Below, piece by piece: positions 1 through 8,241 of a DNA stretch of 64,000 nt. How positions within the stretch are numbered: position 1 is the first letter of the stretch; each line of letters starts with the position of its first letter. The stretch covers positions 1,178,001 through 1,242,000 of the forward strand of contig NZ_RBLG01000001.1 of the NCBI RefSeq assembly GCF_003634585.1, read 5' to 3'. The position numbers were made by a program, and so were the translations under genes. The notes under the pieces were generated by a model, which was not told the origin of the DNA, searched no databases, and saw only the letters and a list, made by a program, of their open reading frames with translations. The DNA comes from Gillisia mitskevichiae. Its GTDB lineage: Bacteria; Bacteroidota; Bacteroidia; Flavobacteriales; Flavobacteriaceae.

Positions 1-450
1 TTTCCTTTACTCATTAAAAATATTGGTCTTACGCCTCAAATAGAACATATTCTCTCTTGGTTTCGCTGGGTTTTGTTGGGAATAATTTTGGTGCTAACTC
101 TAAGTATGGTCTATAAGTTCGCTCCCAGTCGGCGAAGTCCTAGATTGCGCTGGGTAAGTTGGGGAGCATTGTTGGGATCCTTAGTGTGGCTGGCAGGATC
201 TATGTTGTTTTCCTGGTACGTGAGCAATTTTGGTAGTTATGATGATCTTTACGGAAGTTTTGCTGCAGTAGCTATTCTAATGTTATGGTTGTTTTTAACC
301 GCATTTATAGTTCTAATGGGTGCCGAAATAAATTCTGAAATGGAACATCAAACTAGATATGATACTACTATCGGGCAAGAAAGACCTATGGGAGAGCGGA
401 ATGCTCATCATGCAGATCGTTGTGCCGTGAAGGATTTAGATGATTGCTAA
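1..450 (+). CDS. YihY/BrkB-family inner membrane protein, C-terminal part
   Basis: The reading frame is open from the first base of the window, so this is the C-terminal ~149 residues of a longer protein. Three hydrophobic stretches are visible. The last contains a run resembling the YihY/BrkB C-terminal membrane segment (LYGSFAAVAILMLWLFLTA followed by FIVLMGAEINSE), in which a small-residue helix ends in GAE-(I/L)-N-(S/A)-E. This is typical of the family formerly called ribonuclease BN. The tail after residue ~110 is polar and cytoplasmic-looking. Members are polytopic inner membrane proteins whose transport or structural role is not well established. An internal TTG at 73 is not a credible start, because the upstream codons read like the same membrane protein. 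Family assignment is fairly secure; function is not known. Confidence 0.8.
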   Translation, partial: FPLLIKNIGLTPQIEHILSWFRWVLLGIILVLTLSMVYKFAPSRRSPRLRWVSWGALLGSLVWLAGSMLFSWYVSNFGSYDDLYGSFAAVAILMLWLFLTAFIVLMGAEINSEMEHQTRYDTTIGQERPMGERNAHHADRCAVKDLDDC

Positions 451-557
451 TATTTATGGTTAGAAAATTAAAATCTCTTAGAGATTTCGGTAGTTATTTT
501 TACCTGTTTCCTTATTTTTAGAGAATATATATTATAGTATTTTAGAAACACATACGC

Positions 558-1382
558 ATGAAACAATACCACGATCTTGTAAAACATGTCCTTGAAAATG
601 GGACTCAGAAAGGAGATAGAACTGGAACGGGAACAAAAAGTGTATTTGGTCATCAAATGCGCTTCGATCTAAGTGAAGGTTTCCCCATGGTTACAACCAA
701 GAAACTGCACTTAAAATCGATAATTTATGAACTCTTATGGTTTTTAAAAGGAGATACTAATATTGAATATCTTCAGGAAAATGGGGTGCGCATTTGGAAT
801 GATTGGGCCGATGAGAATGGAGATCTTGGACCTGTGTATGGACATCAATGGAGGAACTGGAATAGTGAAGATATAGACCAGATAAAAGAATTAATAGAGA
901 CTTTAAAAAACAATCCAAATAGTAGAAGAATGTTGGTTTCTGCTTGGAACCCTTCGGTATTACCGGATACCTCAAAATCCTTTTCAGAGAATGTGGCTAA
1001 TGGGAAAGCAGCTTTACCACCTTGTCATGCATTTTTTCAGTTTTATGTTGCAGATGGGAAATTGTCTTGTCAGCTTTATCAACGTAGCGCCGATATTTTT
1101 CTTGGGGTTCCATTTAATATCGCATCCTATGCTTTGTTTACCATGATGGTGGCTCAGGTTTGCGGATACGAAGCCGGAGATTTTATTCATACCTTTGGTG
1201 ATGCTCATATCTATAACAATCATATCGAGCAATTGGAGCTTCAGTTAAGCAGGGATCTAAGAGCCTTGCCTCAAATTAAGATCAATCCCGAAGTGAAAGA
1301 TATTTTTGATTTCAAGTTTGAAGATTTCAGCCTTGAAAATTACGATCCGCATCCACATATAAAAGGAAAGGTCGCTGTTTAA
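558..1382 (+). CDS. thyA: Thymidylate synthase ThyA
   Basis: Makes dTMP from dUMP using 5,10-methylenetetrahydrofolate, producing dihydrofolate. The 274-residue protein is close to the usual length of about 264. The phosphate-binding loop RTGTGT is at residues 21-26, and the catalytic cysteine lies in [12 protein letters not shown] (about C156). The dUMP-binding block [18 protein letters not shown] is at about 175-192, and HIYNNHIEQ follows near 220. A short insertion of about ten residues sits at 137-150, before the catalytic loop. The ATG at 558 follows about 100 nt of AT-rich non-coding DNA. The dihydrofolate it produces is recycled by FolA, encoded 5 kb downstream, though the two genes are not in one operon. 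Confidence 0.98.
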   Translation: MKQYHDLVKHVLENGTQKGDRTGTGTKSVFGHQMRFDLSEGFPMVTTKKLHLKSIIYELLWFLKGDTNIEYLQENGVRIWNDWADENGDLGPVYGHQWRNWNSEDIDQIKELIETLKNNPNSRRMLVSAWNPSVLPDTSKSFSENVANGKAALPPCHAFFQFYVADGKLSCQLYQRSADIFLGVPFNIASYALFTMMVAQVCGYEAGDFIHTFGDAHIYNNHIEQLELQLSRDLRALPQIKINPEVKDIFDFKFEDFSLENYDPHPHIKGKVAV

Positions 1383-1435
1383 CTCTCTTTGAAGAATTAA
1401 TTCCGAAGTTTTCCTTTATTAAAAACACCTTACTT

Positions 1436-1852
1436 ATGAAAAATATATTTTTTATTGCCGCTTTATTTGTTCTTACCACTAATGTTCAGGCACAAGAAGG
1501 AGTATCTGTAAAGGGAAACACGATCACTATGAAAGAGATTGGACCGGTTTGGCCTGGCTGTGAAAAAAGTGAACTTTCTGAAGATGATTGCTTTAATAAA
1601 CAACTCGCCAAGCACATTAAATCTAATTTTAAATATCCAAAAGATGCTAACGGAAAGATAGTTAGAGGCAGATCTGTGATCACCTTTTATATAGATGAAA
1701 AAGGTGAAGTTTGTAAAGTTTCTGCGGAAGGACCTCAAAAGTTAGTCAATCAAGAGGCTGTCCGTATCACCGAACTATTTCCTGTAATGAAGCCAGGACA
1801 TCGAGGTGGTAAAAAGATAGAAGTTAAATATAAAATGCCGTTTAATTTTTAA
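1436..1852 (+). CDS. Exported TonB C-terminal-like domain protein
   Basis: A 138-residue protein with a clear Sec signal peptide (hydrophobic residues 4-16, then VQAQ, cleavage expected about residue 20). The mature part resembles the TonB C-terminal fold: a GRSVITFYIDEKGEV strand pair around 80-95, then a stretch with NQEAVRITELFPVMKPG and a final strand ending in MPFNF. Free-standing periplasmic proteins of this type are common in Flavobacteriaceae, often as energy-transducer-like proteins that lack the N-terminal anchor helix. Here there is a cleavable signal rather than an anchor, so classical coupling to ExbBD is unlikely. It may be a soluble periplasmic binding module. It stands alone between thyA and the ergothioneine genes. 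Confidence 0.7.
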   Translation: MKNIFFIAALFVLTTNVQAQEGVSVKGNTITMKEIGPVWPGCEKSELSEDDCFNKQLAKHIKSNFKYPKDANGKIVRGRSVITFYIDEKGEVCKVSAEGPQKLVNQEAVRITELFPVMKPGHRGGKKIEVKYKMPFNF

Positions 1853-1903
1853 TAAAATAAACTCGTTATCAGGTATTTGACTTTAACTTCTCATTAACTA
1901 GCG

Positions 1904-1938
1904 TTGATTTCACTCATTCCTAAAAAATTGTAACTTTG
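1904..1938 (+). promoter_or_regulatory. Candidate promoter of egtB-egtD
   Basis: A TAACTTTG box at 1931-1938 matches the Bacteroidetes -7 element TANNTTTG and lies 29 nt before the egtB ATG. The nearest upstream TTG (1904-1906) gives a 24-nt spacer, slightly longer than the usual range, so the -33 assignment is weak. Confidence 0.4.
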
Positions 1939-1967
1939 GATGGTAGCCTTATGTTACCACCTATCTT

Positions 1968-3134
1968 ATGATCTCAAAAGAAAAATTATTTCAACTTTTT
2001 ACTGAAACCAGAGCTCAAACCGAAATTATTTGTGCTCCCTTAGAAATTGAAGATTACGTAGTGCAGCCAGTGGTGGATGTATCTCCTCCAAAATGGCATT
2101 TAGGACATACAACTTGGTTTTTTGAAGAATTTGTTCTGAAGAAATTTCAGGAAAACTATACATTATTTGATGAAAACTCGGCCTTCGTTTTTAATAGTTA
2201 TTACGAAAGTGTGGGAGAAAAAGTGGTAAGAACAGATAGAGGAAATCTTTCGAGACCAACAGTAGCATGGATATATGAATATCGTTCTTATGTTACTAAA
2301 GCTATATTAGATCTGTTTGATGATTCTCCAAGTTTTTCAGAAGAACTCTTAAACGTATTGGAGATTGGTTGCCATCACGAGAAACAACATCAGGAATTAT
2401 TGTTAACAGATATTAAATATATTCTTGGTAACAATCCATTATTACCTATTTATCAGAAAAATTTCGAAGAAAACCCTATTCAAGTTTTTCCTCAGAAATG
2501 GGAAGCTGTTGCAGAGGGGATTTATGAAATTGGGCATAAGGGAGATTCTTTCTTTTATGATAATGAAATAGGTAGGCACAAAGTATATTTAAATCCATTT
2601 GAGATCTCCAATAAATTAATCACCAATGGAGAATACCTAGAATTCATCCAAAATGGCGGGTACAAAGATGTTTTATTATGGCATGCTGAAGCCTGGGATT
2701 GGATAAATTCTGAAAACATCACTGCTCCCTTTTATTGGCACAATGTTGCTGGGAATTGGAAACAATATACCTTAAGCGGATTACAAGATTTAAACCTCGA
2801 AGCTCCACTAAGCCATATTTCATATTTTGAAGCCTTTGCATTTGCACAATGGAAAGGAATGCGATTGCCTACAGAATTTGAATGGGAGGTATCGCAGGAT
2901 AAATTTAAATGGGGAAGCCGTTGGGAATGGACAGAGAGTTCTTATGATGCTTATCCTAATTACAAAAAGGCAGAGGGCGCATTAGGTGAGTATAATGGCA
3001 AATTCATGGTGAATCAAAAAGTACTTCGAGGAGGATCTGTTGCTACTTCTGCAAATCACACCCGAGCTACTTATAGAAATTTTTTTCAACCGCATTTGAG
3101 ATGGCAATTTACCGGTGTAAGATTGGCCAAATAA
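1968..3134 (+). CDS. egtB: Ergothioneine biosynthesis protein EgtB (iron-dependent sulfoxide synthase)
   Basis: Non-haem iron enzyme that joins trimethylated histidine (hercynine) to a thiol with oxygen to form a sulfoxide. The N-terminal DinB-like helical domain (about 1-170) carries the iron ligands: WHLGHTTWFFEEF at 43-55 and the H-x3-H-x-E motif HEKQHQE at 137-143. The C-terminal half (about 185-388) is a formylglycine-generating-enzyme/sulfatase-modifying-factor fold with RLPTEFEWE, WEWTESSYDAYP and VLRGGSVAT. At 388 residues there is no fused methyltransferase, which argues against OvoA. EgtD follows after 16 nt. No EgtA (gamma-Glu-Cys ligase) or EgtC (amidohydrolase) gene is nearby, so cysteine itself may be the sulfur donor, but this is inference from context. 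Confidence 0.93.
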   Translation: MISKEKLFQLFTETRAQTEIICAPLEIEDYVVQPVVDVSPPKWHLGHTTWFFEEFVLKKFQENYTLFDENSAFVFNSYYESVGEKVVRTDRGNLSRPTVAWIYEYRSYVTKAILDLFDDSPSFSEELLNVLEIGCHHEKQHQELLLTDIKYILGNNPLLPIYQKNFEENPIQVFPQKWEAVAEGIYEIGHKGDSFFYDNEIGRHKVYLNPFEISNKLITNGEYLEFIQNGGYKDVLLWHAEAWDWINSENITAPFYWHNVAGNWKQYTLSGLQDLNLEAPLSHISYFEAFAFAQWKGMRLPTEFEWEVSQDKFKWGSRWEWTESSYDAYPNYKKAEGALGEYNGKFMVNQKVLRGGSVATSANHTRATYRNFFQPHLRWQFTGVRLAK

Positions 3135-3150
3135 TTCGACTTTTTAGTAC

Positions 3151-4119
3151 ATGGAAAATAATACGAAAATAAAATTCGCTTCTGCCTTTGAAGAAGATGT
3201 CTATACTGGTTTAACCAGTTATCCTAAGCACTTATCTTCTAAATATTTTTACGATAAAAAAGGAGATAAGTTATTTCAGGATATTATGAATTTACCTGAA
3301 TATTATCTTACTAATTGTGAGTATAATATTTTAGCAAACAATACTAAGCAGATCTCAGATGCTTTTGCAGGTGACGATGGTTTTGATCTAATAGAACTTG
3401 GAGCAGGGGATGGGAAGAAAACGAAATTAGTATTAAGATACCTTATAGATAATAAGATAGACTTCGATTATTTACCTGTAGACATCAGCCAAAATGCTTT
3501 AGATGATTTAGAGGGATCGCTTAAAGAAGAGTTACCATCACTATCTGTTAAACCTCAGCAAGGAACCTATTTTAAAACCTTAGAGCGATTATCTGATTAT
3601 AATTCTAGAAAAAAAGTGATCTTGGTTCTAGGCTCTAATATTGGAAATCTTCTTCATGAAGATGCAATAGATTTCTTGAGACAAATCCAAGAAGCTATGA
3701 GTCCAGATGATATGCTTTTTATGGGCTTCGATCAAAAGAAAAATCCACAAACAATTTTAGATGCTTATAACGATCCAACTGGAGTGACAGAAGCTTTCAA
3801 TAAGAATGTTTTAGAAAGGATCAATACCGAAATGGATGCCGATTTTGATCTTGATTCCTTTTTTCATTGGGAGACTTACAATCCTGAAACCGGAACTGCA
3901 AAGAGCTTTTTGATAAGTAATAAAAAACAAGAAGTTAATATTAAGAACTTAGATCTTACTATACATTTTGAGACTTGGGAGAGCATTCATACCGAGATCT
4001 CTCAGAAATACGATGATATGATCGTAGAGTGGCTCGCCAGCCAAGCAGATCTAAAGGTTACGGATTCTTTTACAGATGAAAAGAATTTTTACAAGAACTA
4101 TATTTTCAGAAAAAAGTAA
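3151..4119 (+). CDS. egtD: L-histidine N-alpha-methyltransferase EgtD
   Basis: SAM-dependent enzyme that trimethylates the alpha-amino group of histidine to give hercynine, the first step of ergothioneine synthesis. The 322-residue length is normal for the family. The N-terminal region has SKYFYDKKGDKLFQDIMNLP and PEYYLTNCEY, both typical of EgtD. The SAM-binding loop LIELGAGDGKKT is at about 81-92, and the VLGSNIGNLLHEDA stretch (about 166-180) is also characteristic. It is co-oriented with EgtB and 16 nt downstream of it, with a DUF427 gene 34 nt further on, so the three are probably one transcript. SAM supply links it to MetK elsewhere in the window. I see no missing key motif. Confidence 0.95.
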   Translation: MENNTKIKFASAFEEDVYTGLTSYPKHLSSKYFYDKKGDKLFQDIMNLPEYYLTNCEYNILANNTKQISDAFAGDDGFDLIELGAGDGKKTKLVLRYLIDNKIDFDYLPVDISQNALDDLEGSLKEELPSLSVKPQQGTYFKTLERLSDYNSRKKVILVLGSNIGNLLHEDAIDFLRQIQEAMSPDDMLFMGFDQKKNPQTILDAYNDPTGVTEAFNKNVLERINTEMDADFDLDSFFHWETYNPETGTAKSFLISNKKQEVNIKNLDLTIHFETWESIHTEISQKYDDMIVEWLASQADLKVTDSFTDEKNFYKNYIFRKK

Positions 4120-4153
4120 ATATTTAGAATAACAAATAATAAATATCAGAGAT

Positions 4154-4435
4154 ATGAAAGCTATTTGGAACAACACTATAATTGCAGAAAGCAACGATAC
4201 AAAAGTGGTGGAAAACAATCATTATTTCCCACAAGAATCAATAAAGTCTGAATATTTTAAACCAAGCGATACTACTTCCAGATGTCCTTGGAAAGGCGAA
4301 GCATCTTATTATAATGTGGAAGTAGATGGAGAGATCAATAAAGATTCTGCTTGGTATTATCCGCAAACCAGTCATGCTGCAAAACCAATAAAAAATTATG
4401 TGGCTTTCTGGAAAGAGATCAAGGTTGTAGAATAA
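4154..4435 (+). CDS. DUF427 domain protein
   Basis: A 93-residue protein that is almost entirely one DUF427 domain. Recognisable parts are the start KAIWNNTIIAES, the YFP motif (HYFPQES), CPWKGEASYYNV, and the end-of-domain pattern with AWYYP and NYVAFWKE. Function is not established for the family; members are small soluble cytoplasmic proteins. It ends exactly where the stop codon of the convergent PLP-enzyme gene begins (4435/4436), with no intergenic base. Its position after egtD suggests co-transcription with the ergothioneine genes, but a role in that pathway is only a guess. An overlapping frame at 4351-4545 is a shadow. Confidence 0.85.
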   Translation: MKAIWNNTIIAESNDTKVVENNHYFPQESIKSEYFKPSDTTSRCPWKGEASYYNVEVDGEINKDSAWYYPQTSHAAKPIKNYVAFWKEIKVVE

Positions 4436-5524
4436 TTATTTTTGAAAATATTCTTTTAGCGCAGTTACTAAAAGATCGATCTCTTCTTCGGTGTTATAAT
4501 AGTGAAAACTTACCCGAACTCCAGGTTCCTTCAGAGAGCATATAATATTTTTATCGTTTAAGAATTGTAGGAGTTTAGCATCTCCTCCTATATTAAAGAT
4601 AGAAGAATGTTGCGCCCTATTTACAACAGCATCTTCTAGTAAACCGAGTTTTTTAAATTCTTCTTTAGCCTTTTGGGATAAAAGTTTTATACGTTCTTCA
4701 ATAAGCGATATTCCAACTGAGTTTATGAGTTTTATAGCAGCCATTATGCTTCCAAAATTCAAGCTGTCTTGGTGTCCTGGCTCAAATTTTCCGAGGAAAT
4801 TTCCTTCGTGCGCCTTATATTTTCCTTGTAGGGAGTTAAATCCGCAGCTTTTGGGGTCTATTTTTTTAGGCACATCTTCTTGAAATAGCATAACAGCATT
4901 TCCATAACCTGCATTCATCCATTTATAACAACTAGCAATTACAACGTCTATTTTTGATGCATCAAAGTCGAATTTTTCTGTACCCAAAAATTGAGTTCCA
5001 TCTGCCACGAAAAGAGTGTCTGGAAATTTTTCTTTCATCTCCTTCAGAAAAGAAATACTTAGCTTAATCCCATTTTCATATTGAACAATGCTAAAACAAA
5101 AGAGATCTGGCTTATTTTCTGAAAGTGCCTCTTCTATATTTTGTTCTAATTTATCATCGATCTTAGCGTAGCACACATCGAATTCTCTAGAATTCACTGC
5201 CCAATTTATAGAAGGATAATCTTCCTTAAGAAGAAGAATTCTACTTGAACTATTTATACCGCTTAGAAGAGTATTGAATCCGCTTGAAAAATTGTGAATT
5301 AACCCAACTCTATTTGGGGCGCAACTAAAAAAATCTCCCGCCGTCTCACGTACCTTTTCTAGAACCTCTCCATGTTTATCTCTGAAAATGCTTCCGGCAA
5401 TGAGAAGGTCCAAGTCATGATCTTGCCGATATTCAAATACCTTTTCAGACATTAATCCGCAGGATGCAGTATTTAAATAAACATATTGGCGTAAGGCAGG
5501 AAAGGCTTTTCTTAAATTCTTCAT
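4436..5524 (-). CDS. Class V aminotransferase-fold PLP enzyme, candidate EgtE-type C-S lyase
   Basis: A 362-residue fold-type I PLP enzyme of the cysteine-desulfurase/kynureninase class. It begins like family members that recognise the N-terminus (YVYLNTASCGLMS at 14-26). The cofactor aspartate is in FVADGTQFLG (about 172-181) and the Schiff-base lysine in VIASCYKWMNAGYGNAV (about 195-211), followed by a C-terminal small domain. In actinobacteria and some other phyla EgtE, a PLP C-S lyase, converts hercynylcysteine sulfoxide to ergothioneine. This gene faces egtB-egtD convergently with zero spacing, so the assignment rests on fold and proximity. It could instead be a selenocysteine lyase/isopenicillin epimerase-like enzyme of unrelated function. 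Confidence 0.7.
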   Translation of the reverse strand: MKNLRKAFPALRQYVYLNTASCGLMSEKVFEYRQDHDLDLLIAGSIFRDKHGEVLEKVRETAGDFFSCAPNRVGLIHNFSSGFNTLLSGINSSSRILLLKEDYPSINWAVNSREFDVCYAKIDDKLEQNIEEALSENKPDLFCFSIVQYENGIKLSISFLKEMKEKFPDTLFVADGTQFLGTEKFDFDASKIDVVIASCYKWMNAGYGNAVMLFQEDVPKKIDPKSCGFNSLQGKYKAHEGNFLGKFEPGHQDSLNFGSIMAAIKLINSVGISLIEERIKLLSQKAKEEFKKLGLLEDAVVNRAQHSSIFNIGGDAKLLQFLNDKNIICSLKEPGVRVSFHYYNTEEEIDLLVTALKEYFQK

Positions 5525-5586
5525 AAGCGTTTTAACATTAGAACAAAAAATCTGTAAATTTGGTAGACACTAAAGTACCTTTTATT

Positions 5587-6045
5587 ATGTTTTCTAAAAA
5601 GAAAAACGCATCCAAACTAGATGCAGATCAACGACAATTATATGAAAATGCTCGAGCAAGAGCTCTTCAGAAAAAAAGATTGTTTCAGCATTTTGTAATC
5701 TTTTTAGTAGGTGCTGTTCTATTGATAGTTCTAAATGTAGTTATTGGCTATCAAGAAGATTTTATGCCATTAGGATACAATTGGTTCGTTTGGGCAATTT
5801 TAGCATGGTCCTTCTTCTTTTTTATTCATGTTATAAATGTTTGGGTTACCAGCAGTTTTATGGGAAAAGAATGGGAACAAAAGCAATTAGAAAAATTAGT
5901 GGCAAAACAAAAAGAGCGTATTGCTGAACTTCAGCAAAAAGTAGATCGGGATTATCCATTGCCAAAGAATCCTGAAAATACTGTTATTTTAGATAAAACC
6001 GAGCCTAAAATTATAGATCCAACTACACCAGATAAAAACTATTAG
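5587..6045 (+). CDS. 2TM-domain membrane protein
   Basis: I place the start at ATG 5587 (152 residues). The frame extends upstream to a TTG at 5560, but a TAAATTTG promoter-like box (5555-5562) overlaps that codon. The protein has a basic N-terminus, then two hydrophobic helices (about 37-55 and 67-92) separated by YQEDFMPLGYNW, a pattern of the Bacteroidetes 2TM domain, found alone or on sensor kinases. A charged, coiled-coil-like segment follows (GKEWEQKQLEKLVAKQKERI) with a proline-rich tail. Function is unknown. It is 4 nt upstream of folA and very likely co-transcribed with it. Confidence 0.75.
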   Translation: MFSKKKNASKLDADQRQLYENARARALQKKRLFQHFVIFLVGAVLLIVLNVVIGYQEDFMPLGYNWFVWAILAWSFFFFIHVINVWVTSSFMGKEWEQKQLEKLVAKQKERIAELQQKVDRDYPLPKNPENTVILDKTEPKIIDPTTPDKNY

Positions 6046-6049
6046 AACG

Positions 6050-6532
6050 ATGCTAACAATTATTGCAGCTGCAGGAGAAAATAACGAACTTGGTAAGGAT
6101 AATGGTTTGGTATGGCATCTGCCAGATGATTTTAGACGATTTAAAAAGCTCACAACTGGGCATCATATAATAATGGGCCGAAAAACCTTTGATACTTTCC
6201 CCCAGCCTTTACCTGATAGAACACATGTGGTTATTACCAGAAAAGATAATTTCAAAAAAGAGGGAATTGTTACAGTGCATTCTCTTGAACGTGCAGTGGA
6301 ATTTAGTAAAGGGGATCCACAAGCCTTTATTATTGGAGGAGGTGAAATATACAACTTAGCAATGGATGTTGCAGATAAGATAGAACTAACAAGGGTTCAT
6401 GGGACTTTTGAGGCTGATACTTACTTTCCAGAGATCGATGAAAAGAATTGGCTTCTTGAAAAGGAAGAATTTCACGAAAAAGATGAAAAGCATAAATTTT
6501 CTTTTACTTATCTAACTTATGTGAGGAGATAA
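6050..6532 (+). CDS. folA: Dihydrofolate reductase
   Basis: Reduces dihydrofolate to tetrahydrofolate with NADPH. The 160-residue protein shows the standard layout: the N-terminal strand and Met20-type loop (IIAAAGENNELGKDNGLVWHL), the active-site acidic residue in LPDDFRRFKKLT (about residue 27), and GRKTFDTFPQPLP (about 44-56). The NADPH-binding RTHVVITRK and the FIIGGGEIY block are at about 58-66 and 94-102. A typical TYFPEID turn occurs near the end. The ATG begins 4 nt after the 2TM gene stop, suggesting translational coupling. Together with ThyA it closes the thymidylate cycle. It appears complete. Confidence 0.97.
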   Translation: MLTIIAAAGENNELGKDNGLVWHLPDDFRRFKKLTTGHHIIMGRKTFDTFPQPLPDRTHVVITRKDNFKKEGIVTVHSLERAVEFSKGDPQAFIIGGGEIYNLAMDVADKIELTRVHGTFEADTYFPEIDEKNWLLEKEEFHEKDEKHKFSFTYLTYVRR

Positions 6533-6713
6533 TTACAAATTATTCTTCTTCTATTATTGCTTTATGGGAAATGAATAGCTACATATGCTAATGTAATTCT
6601 TGATATATTATTCATTTTCACAATTCTTAACAAAATCGTATTAAGAATTGGCTTTTCCTTAATTCATTAACTTTCATTTGCTTGGTATCTTGCAAAGAAA
6701 AAAAGGAGAAAAG

Positions 6714-7214
6714 ATGAGTACAGAAAATTTAAATAATACCGAAGCATTAAAGAAAATGAGAAAATTGGTGGAGGACATCGATTTTTGTATGATGCTTACA
6801 GACTTGGATTCTAAGCCAATAAGCGCCATTCCAATGTCTACTAAAAAAGTTGATGAAGCTGGGAATATTTGGTTTTTAAGCGGAAAAAATAGCGATCATA
6901 ATTCCAATATTTCTAAGCATTCCAAAACTCAACTTATTTATAGTGATAATTCAGATATGGAATTTGTTAGTGTTTATGGCTCAGCAACCATACATTCAGA
7001 TAAAGAAATTATACATGAGCTTTACAGCAAAAGTGATGATGCTTGGTTCGAGGATAAAAACGACCCGAACATCACTGCAATAAAATTCACGCCAAGTGAG
7101 GCCTATTATTGGGATACCAAGCAAAATAAATATATTGCTTTACTAAAAAAAGGTATGGCAACCATTACTGGAGATAAAGTAGATGTAGGAGAAAAAGGGA
7201 AATTGAATCTTTAA
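6714..7214 (+). CDS. General stress protein 26-like FMN-binding split-barrel protein
   Basis: I use ATG 6714, which follows an AAAAGGAGAA stretch that would be a good ribosome-binding site; the frame can extend 36 nt upstream but without a good signal. The 166-residue product is a pyridoxamine-5'-phosphate-oxidase-like split beta-barrel. It shows DIDFCMMLTDLDSKPISAIPMS, the NIWFLSGKNSDHNSNI stretch that usually contacts FMN, then VSVYGSATIHSDKEI and EAYYWDTKQNKYIALLK. These match the general stress protein 26 (Xac2369-like) group. Members bind FMN or FAD; physiological substrates are mostly unknown. The gene is monocistronic and followed by a strong terminator at 7231-7274. Confidence 0.8.
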   Translation: MSTENLNNTEALKKMRKLVEDIDFCMMLTDLDSKPISAIPMSTKKVDEAGNIWFLSGKNSDHNSNISKHSKTQLIYSDNSDMEFVSVYGSATIHSDKEIIHELYSKSDDAWFEDKNDPNITAIKFTPSEAYYWDTKQNKYIALLKKGMATITGDKVDVGEKGKLNL

Positions 7215-7230
7215 TTCAGGAGATTATTTA

Positions 7231-7274
7231 AAAAAAAAAGACCTCTAACATATATGTTTGAGGTCTTTTTTTTT
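7231..7274 (+). terminator. Intrinsic terminator
   Basis: AAAAAGACCTC and GAGGTCTTTTT form a perfect stem around a self-complementary ACATATATGT core, followed by T9-10. A and T runs on both sides would allow it to act on either strand. Confidence 0.9.
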
Positions 7275-7305
7275 ATTTCTATTTTAGCCCTATTAAAATG
7301 AAAAT

Positions 7306-8187
7306 ATGAAAGCATATATATTTCCCGGTCAGGGAGCGCAGTTTACAGGAATGGGTTTAGATCTTTATGAGAAATATCCAGAAGCTCAAGAACTTTTTGA
7401 AAGGGCAAATAAAATTTTAGGTTTTTCCATTACCGATATCATGTTTCAGGGTACTGCTGAAGATTTAAAGCAAACTAAAGTTACGCAACCTGCAATATTT
7501 TTGCATTCGGTGATCATGAGCAAGATGATGGGAAATTCATTTAAACCAGATATGGTTGCAGGACATTCTCTTGGGGAAATATCTGCTTTGGTAGCCAATG
7601 AAACCTTAGAATTTGAAGCAGCTTTAAAATTAGTCTATAAGCGTGCATTAGCAATGCAAAAAGCATGTGAAATAGAGCCTTCTACTATGGCAGCTGTTTT
7701 AGGAATGGAAGATGAGCTAGTGGAAGCTATTTGTGCAGAAATTGAAGGTACGGTAGTTGCTGCTAATTACAATTGTCCGGGACAGTTAGTAATATCTGGA
7801 GATTTAGCTGCAGTAGAAAAAACTTGCGAAGTTTTAAAAGAGAGAGGAGCAAAGCGTGCACTCATACTTCCTGTAGGTGGAGCCTTCCATTCTCCATTGA
7901 TGGAACCTGCAAGAAAAGAATTAGCAGAGGCTATAGAAGCAACTACTTTTAATACTCCAAGCTGCCCAATTTATCAGAATGTTAGTACGTTCGCTGTAAC
8001 AGATCCAGAGGAGATCAAGAAGAATTTAGTTTTCCAATTAACAGCTCCAGTAAAATGGACGCATTCTGTTAAAAATATGATAGCCGATGGCGCAACAGAA
8101 TTTATTGAAGTAGGTCCTGGTAAAGTGTTACAAGGATTAGTGAAGAAAATTGACCGAAGTGCAGAAGTGAGTTCTGCAATTATATAA
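7306..8187 (+). CDS. fabD: Malonyl-CoA:ACP transacylase FabD
   Basis: Transfers malonyl groups from CoA to acyl carrier protein for fatty-acid synthesis in the cytoplasm. The 293-residue protein opens with the family motif IFPGQGAQFTGMG. It carries the nucleophile elbow GHSLGEISAL (serine at about 88), the VISGD strand, the catalytic histidine in VGGAFHSPLM (about 198) and the C-terminal EVGPGKVLQGLVKK. An arginine of the active site is in the KLVYKRALAMQ region. There is no neighbouring fab gene here; it stands alone after a terminator and 54 nt before a large exported-protein gene. Complete and ordinary. Confidence 0.96.
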   Translation: MKAYIFPGQGAQFTGMGLDLYEKYPEAQELFERANKILGFSITDIMFQGTAEDLKQTKVTQPAIFLHSVIMSKMMGNSFKPDMVAGHSLGEISALVANETLEFEAALKLVYKRALAMQKACEIEPSTMAAVLGMEDELVEAICAEIEGTVVAANYNCPGQLVISGDLAAVEKTCEVLKERGAKRALILPVGGAFHSPLMEPARKELAEAIEATTFNTPSCPIYQNVSTFAVTDPEEIKKNLVFQLTAPVKWTHSVKNMIADGATEFIEVGPGKVLQGLVKKIDRSAEVSSAII

Positions 8188-8241
8188 ACATAACCTAACC
8201 CCCTTTTAGGCCCTACTCTAGAAAATAATTTAATTTTAAAA

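Noticed and set aside
471-487. AAATCTC/GAGATTT hairpin after the YihY gene
   Set aside because: Short stem with no clear T tract; too weak to call a terminator.
4351-4545. ORF overlapping the DUF427 gene end
   Set aside because: Reads the other frames of DUF427 and the convergent PLP gene; no start signal or homology.
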